A stretch of 64,000 nt of DNA from Clusia tigrina (lineage: Eukaryota > Arthropoda > Insecta > Diptera > Clusiidae), in the NCBI GenBank assembly GCA_920105625.2, contig OV050031.1:214265194-214329193 (forward strand), read 5' to 3'. Positions within the stretch are counted from its first letter, which is position 1. Every line of letters starts with the position of its first letter. Below are positions 59,293-64,000 of the stretch, in pieces. A program made the position numbers and the translations under genes. The notes under the pieces are model-generated. The model was given only the letters and a program-made list of their open reading frames with translations. It had not been told where the DNA came from and did no database searches.

Positions 59293-60394
59293 ACAAAGAT
59301 CTGCTGAATTTTAAAAATATAAAATTGGGAAGTCAATACATTATTTTTAATTTAAAGACAGCAAAAAAAAAAATTCTGCTCAACCTCCTCCCTCATTAAA
59401 TGTGGTCCCTCTGCTTTTGGTGCTGTGCGTGATTGATGACCGCAATTGTTGCACCTCAAAAAATAACGTTTTCTTTTTATTGAAACAAGCAAAAAAAGAA
59501 ACAGACAATCAAGATTTCCGCTGTCTGCGATTTCATTTTTCGATTTGCTGCTCGGCGGCACTTTAACCCCTGTCTGCGTGGCGCTTCATAAACTTCAACG
59601 TGACGCACGTCGCTGGCTGAAGGATCCCGGTTGGCCGCGGCTTGGCAGTCATGCAACTTGCCGCACTGACGTGCAACAGTGAAATTGATTTTCTTTTCTC
59701 TTCTTTGCTTATTTATTTTTGTCTTTACGTTTGTTGACTTTTTCGAGCGTGTGTCTGGAGCGCCACAACTTAAATCATTTATTTTGTTGCCATTGCTGGC
59801 TGTGCTGCGAGTATCAACGGAGAAAGTGCTTTTCTCCGGCGCTGTTGCCAATGATGGGGCACTCGTGTGTAGGATGGCTTTTGCAAAGCACACACCTCTT
59901 TGGTAGAGAGTTAGTTGCAAGGAACAAAGTCACGTTTTCACTAAAATTTCATTTTATACTCGTCTGGTCAACAAGTCTCAGTTTTATTCTATGGAAATGA
60001 CTTTCAGGAATACGATAACATGTTTCGATTGTTGCTTGTGTATGCGAATCTCCAAGTCAATCTTAACTTTCACTTGTTGACGAATTGCATACTGGGATTC
60101 TGAATCGATTCGTGGTACGTAGAGTTGAGCAACGCCGCTGCCAGGCAAACAACATTTTCTGTCAATGTCTTCATATCAATTTGTTAGTTTTTGGCAAGAA
60201 CTTGGAGAGTGATTGAGCGCACATGACGACCGTGGAAACCAAAGACTCTGCGAAGATGGTGTTGAGCTATTTGGCCGCCGAGAATGTGAATGGAGTTTAA
60301 CGATGTGAGCATGGAGTTTAACTATGATCGATTCGGCAAGACACAAACTTATGATCGTTTAAAGTAGTGTATATTGACTAGGAAGGTGAAAGAG
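59293..60394. other. Spacer between two blocks of the 12-bp repeat
   Basis: A 147-codon minus frame (59920-59477) has a Lys/Arg-rich middle and no recognised domain. No other feature is supported. Confidence 0.4.
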
Positions 60395-60665
60395 GATAGT
60401 TCAAAATGAAGGTCCAAAAGTAAGTTCCAAACTGAAGGTCGAAATAGAAAGTCCAAAAGAATATTCCAAACTAAATGCCCAAAAGAAAGTTACAAAGGAA
60501 TGTGTAAAACAAGGTCTAAAAAGAAAGTCCAAAAGGAAATTCCAAACTAAATATCCAAAAGGAAAGTTACAAAGGAATGTGTAAAAACAAAGTCCAAAAT
60601 GAAAGTCCAAAAGGAAGATTCAACAGGAAGGCCCAAAAAAAAATGTCGAAAGAAAATATACAAAA
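60395..60665 (+). repeat. Second block of the 12-bp minisatellite
   Basis: Same AAAGTCCAAAAGGAA consensus. A longer word with ATTCCAAACTAAATGCCC and AAAGTTACAAAGGAATGTGT recurs 76 bp apart (60463, 60539), a higher-order unit not obvious in the first block. Confidence 0.88.
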
Positions 60666-62465
60666 AAGGGAACACAACAACGAAACTGGGTGAAGTAAGG
60701 AAGTTTCGAATTGAGATTAGCTTAGCGATGCCTCTCAAAAGTTAATCAGACTTTTGGAGCCATTTTCAGGCAGTTTATAGAACCTTCTCGCCAGTTGGAA
60801 GATGAAATACTTAGAATGGTGCTACAAAATGAATACTACGGAGCCTTGCTACAGAATAGTTGGGCAAATATCAAGGAGAGTACAATAGAGATAGAGAGAT
60901 GAAGCTACTATGTTGATCAGATGGCAATGGCTAATGTCAAAGCTGACAAATCTTTCCTTAAGGAAATTTGCACAGGAGTATAATGGGAGAGGAAATTGTT
61001 CACCGTTTGAATGGATTGAAATTCTAATTCCATAATAGAGTAATGCTTGAGTGTAAGGTAGGAATAGGTGGCCAAAAGTTAGTCAACTCTTTTACAAGAA
61101 TATAATATTTCAACCAATAAATTAGGAGTACAAATAGTACCGCATCTACTCAGGACTCATACTTCGCCATCTCAATTGGAAAAGGCATTTCGAGATAGTA
61201 TATAAGCATAGCGAGAAGCCCCTTCAGCAGGTGTTGCACCTTCTATTCAATTTGTTTAGGATGCTAGAAAATCCCTTCCAAACATTTTAAATGTGAGTAA
61301 CGTCATCATCATTTTTGTCATTTTCTTCTCCAACCGTGTTGATTATTAACGGAAGTGGATAATATTGTTCTCCCGTGTCCCCCTTTAAATTTTCCTTCCC
61401 CACTCTACCTCTATTTATTCAGATATTTGAGCAAACATTTGCCCGCTCCGAATATGCCAAAACTATTTTGTAAGTTTCGCAATAACAAAACCGATTTTTA
61501 AATCCATTTTCAAGTCGTTCATTTGCCTCACTCACCTTGTAACTTGCTATCATACCAACTCGCACTACAATACAGATGCCAAAACAGTACCAACACAGCC
61601 AGATCAGTGAAAAAAGGAATTCCAACAATTACAACGACACGTTTTTGTGCCACTTCTTTGGCTAAAATAGTAGAAAAAAAAGTTATGTAATTGTGTTGCA
61701 GTGCCTTGGCTACCATGGCCACAGGCGTTGAACTTGTGCGGCGCTGCCATTTTCCAGCGGCCATTGTTGCTGCACGTTTTTCCACATCGACGCCCAAAAT
61801 GGTTGCACATTCCCGCAGCAAGCAACTTCATCACATTTTATTATATTTTTTTTTTTTGGTTTATTCTCCTTTGGCACTGAAGTCGACTTTGCCACGAAAT
61901 ATTGAGCTGCAGTTGCTGTTTTATTATGACAGCGATACAAAGGCGTTAATAAATCTATTAGCCTCAATTCCCAATTGACCTCTTCTATGGCAATTTGAGT
62001 ACCAAATGGGTTCATTGTGTAGGTGGCTTTTTGTGAGAGTACTTTTCAATCAGTGCGGGAAGTCAGGGACGTTTCTGTTTATATCTTGAGAGGTTTGAGG
62101 CTTGAAGCAGTTAGCATAAGTAGGTAGTTTTATCACAGGGATTTACAAGACCATTCTTTCAGTGTTCTCCTTGTAGCATCATCGGTGTGGCTAAGAGACT
62201 TGTTTAGGGAGGCTTGAAGCTAAAGTAAATCATTAACCCAAATGATTTTTTCTATTCGAATGACAAATCAAATATAATCAAATTCTATGGGAAGGTGGGG
62301 TTCCTTACTATATTTCAAGCCTGTCTGGTGGTCTAGAATGTATATCCCAGAAGGGTTTGACATCCAATTATATATGTTTCTTCTCGAGTCCTTCCAAAAC
62401 GCTAATGTATATAATTCATTATTTTTATAATTATATTAGTATACCTTCCATCATCATTAATTATC
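60666..62465. other. Intergenic DNA, nothing recognised
   Basis: Overlapping frames on both strands near 61530-62015 reflect a GC-rich patch without recognised domain. Confidence 0.45.
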
Positions 62466-62520
62466 TCTGCAAGGGACGGCGGAATGAGTACTAGCAACTA
62501 AAGTCCTTTGACTCAATATA
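62466..62520 (-). mobile_element. SINE 3' half fragment
   Basis: The reverse complement reads TTGAGTCAAAGGACTTTAGT then TGCTAGTACTCATTCC, as in the body of the SINE at 40290-40503. The tRNA-like head is absent. Confidence 0.65.
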
Positions 62521-63846
62521 ATGAATACAATATAAATAAAATATATATTTCTGCTACAACTGATGTATTCTCATCTTAATTATATGGGAAACTCATTCAG
62601 GGAGGCATATGTGAAATATGTTGAATCTTGTGGTACACAATCTTGAACATGATCCAATTCGTTTCTATCTTCATATATAAATTCCTACCCAACTAATTAT
62701 TTTATGCATATTTTTCTTTAATTTCAGATAATAGCAGACAAATACTTATATCAAACTCTTCAAATATGCTCTGTTTACCTTTCAATGATGCTGTTTATCC
62801 CCCATATCAGAGAGTAGTTCCAGCACAATTGCCTCATAGCTGACATGCCAAAGATATGCTCATCCAGGCTGCATCCAGGCTCTTTGAACGAAACTTTCCA
62901 CCGTTCACATGTTTACTTCATATATTTTCCACTTTTTGCTGGCACCACGAACAAAATCAGGAGCGAGTTTTTAGGGAACGCATGAACTGAATCCCATTTC
63001 ATACAGTTTCTATTAATCCACGCAATAATCCAGTCACTTGTCTTTATTATGTGTTCATTTAGTAATATAACTTTTTTATCAACTTTTTCGTAACTGCATT
63101 AAACTGCATACTCCAAAGAGACTCGGCCATTGTGTTGTTTAGAGCACAAATAAATAAATTATGAACGCTATAAAATCCGCCGCACTATTAAAACGCAACA
63201 AAAGTTGAAGCCAAACTGAAATGAAACGCAAAAACTGGCGAAACGAAGCTGATGTTGAAAACAAACTGAAAATGCCACTCTCCGTAGGGAACTACTCACT
63301 CACTCACTCACTCACTCTCTCAAGTGCTCATGCTACACAGCAATTTGGCAGATACTTGTACCTGATGGAGCTGTATGGGAACCTGTTTCGCCGGTTCCAG
63401 GTGCTGTTTGAGCCATGCAGGTGGTTGAGAAGCTGGCCAAACGGTTCAAAATGTTAACGTTAGCAGAGGTTTAACAGAACTCAAACAACCGTCAAGAGAG
63501 CAAATTGCAGTCATTATTTAATGCAGTTCTTCTCTCTATTCAGTTCTCGATCTCCCTCTCTCTCTCTTTCATTATTATACTCGTACACTGCATTTTTTTC
63601 CTATTTCAAGTTAAATATTCTAGTACCAAGTAAAAACGATGTTTCAATGAGGAATCTACTTGACTCGTAGACCTAATTCAAGTGGATTCCTCAAGAAGTA
63701 GTTGAACAAACAACTCCACATTGGCTTGTTGCCCTGCTAACTGCTCCCGAGTTAACTATGCCTGCCTCCAACTTTATTATACCCTGATATTTCCAATCAG
63801 ACCTTGTGTCATCATAAATTTGTGTTCAATCGTGTGATTGTAACAG
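62521..63846. other. Intergenic DNA with CACT and CT microsatellites
   Basis: (ACTC)n lies at about 63293-63320 and (CT)n at about 63549-63570. The 78-codon frame at 63221-63457 is uncharacterised. Confidence 0.45.
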
Positions 63847-64000
63847 GTAGGTAGGTAATTAGGTAAGGCGGCCGCCCGAAGGGCACACTTAGGCCAACAT
63901 TGACCCTTTAATATCGCTTGAGGCAACAGGTCCCATCCCTTTCAAACGTCCAGCCATTTGGAGCTTTTAATGAAGCCGTTGATGGAGTTAATCTTATAGA
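63847..64000 (-). mobile_element. LINE 3' tail, cut by the window edge
   Basis: The reverse complement includes AAAGGGTCAATGTTGGCCTA, AGTGTGCCCTTCGGGCGGCC and a TACCTAATTACCTACC end, matching the style of the tails at 32094 and 11650. Coding sequence would lie beyond 64000. Confidence 0.6.

Noticed and set aside
58929..59336. 135-codon hydrophobic minus-strand ORF as a membrane protein
   Set aside because: It lies within the 12-bp minisatellite; its four-residue periodicity is a product of the repeat.

Overview
The window looks like intergenic and intronic DNA from a higher dipteran insect, most likely a tephritid-type fruit fly. The evidence is one spliced C2H2 zinc-finger gene with short fly-like introns, AT-rich spacer DNA, and many decayed LINEs of the RNase-H-bearing I/LOA/R1 and jockey groups, with Tc1/mariner remnants and a tRNA-derived SINE. 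The assignment comes from protein-level family resemblance read by eye; no database search was run.

The only well-supported host gene is on the minus strand at 6576-5478. It has four exons, three introns with consensus GT-AG ends, an uninterrupted 301-residue protein and a downstream AATAAA signal. Its three zinc fingers carry the FADRSNLRAH signature of the Snail/Scratch group. A second possible host segment is a signal-peptide-like exon at 15416-15546. An inverted copy of it, about 95% identical, sits inside a LINE about 0.95 kb away.

Most other recognisable sequence is transposon debris. From left to right: an RTE-like tail (about 2005-2493, -), an RNase-H LINE (2585-4097, +), an R1-clade remnant (9480-8430, -), LINE 3' ends (13790-14450, -), an RNase-H LINE split by the exon copy (16130-17720, +), a Tc1/mariner head (20029-20320, +), a jockey element split by a likely solo LTR (20690-22430, -), a mariner tail (24540-24740, -), two related LINE copies (25700-27140 and 30520-33400, +) with an R1 fragment at the same internal site, a minus-strand LINE nested in the second copy (32094-33338), an R1 deletion derivative with a 14-bp target duplication (34612-35561, +), a SINE with a 13-bp duplication (40290-40503, +), LINEs at 44790-45710 and 47590-48640 (both -), an internally deleted Tc1/mariner (54649-55090, +), and a LINE tail running off the right end (-).

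The third component is tandem repetition: minisatellites with units near 7, 11/22, 12, 17-18, 18, 64, 70, 102, 106 and 115 bp, a 332-bp tandem duplication that breaks a perfect 16-bp hairpin, and CAG-, GGT- and TG-type microsatellites. No CRISPR array, rRNA or functional tRNA gene, bacterial-style operon or defence system was seen. Long stretches (for example 4.2-5.4, 9.5-10.9, 17.7-20.0, 46.0-47.6 and 48.7-52.2 kb) hold nothing I can name. The main novelty is structural: nested and composite retroelements, the captured exon, and the repeat arrays.
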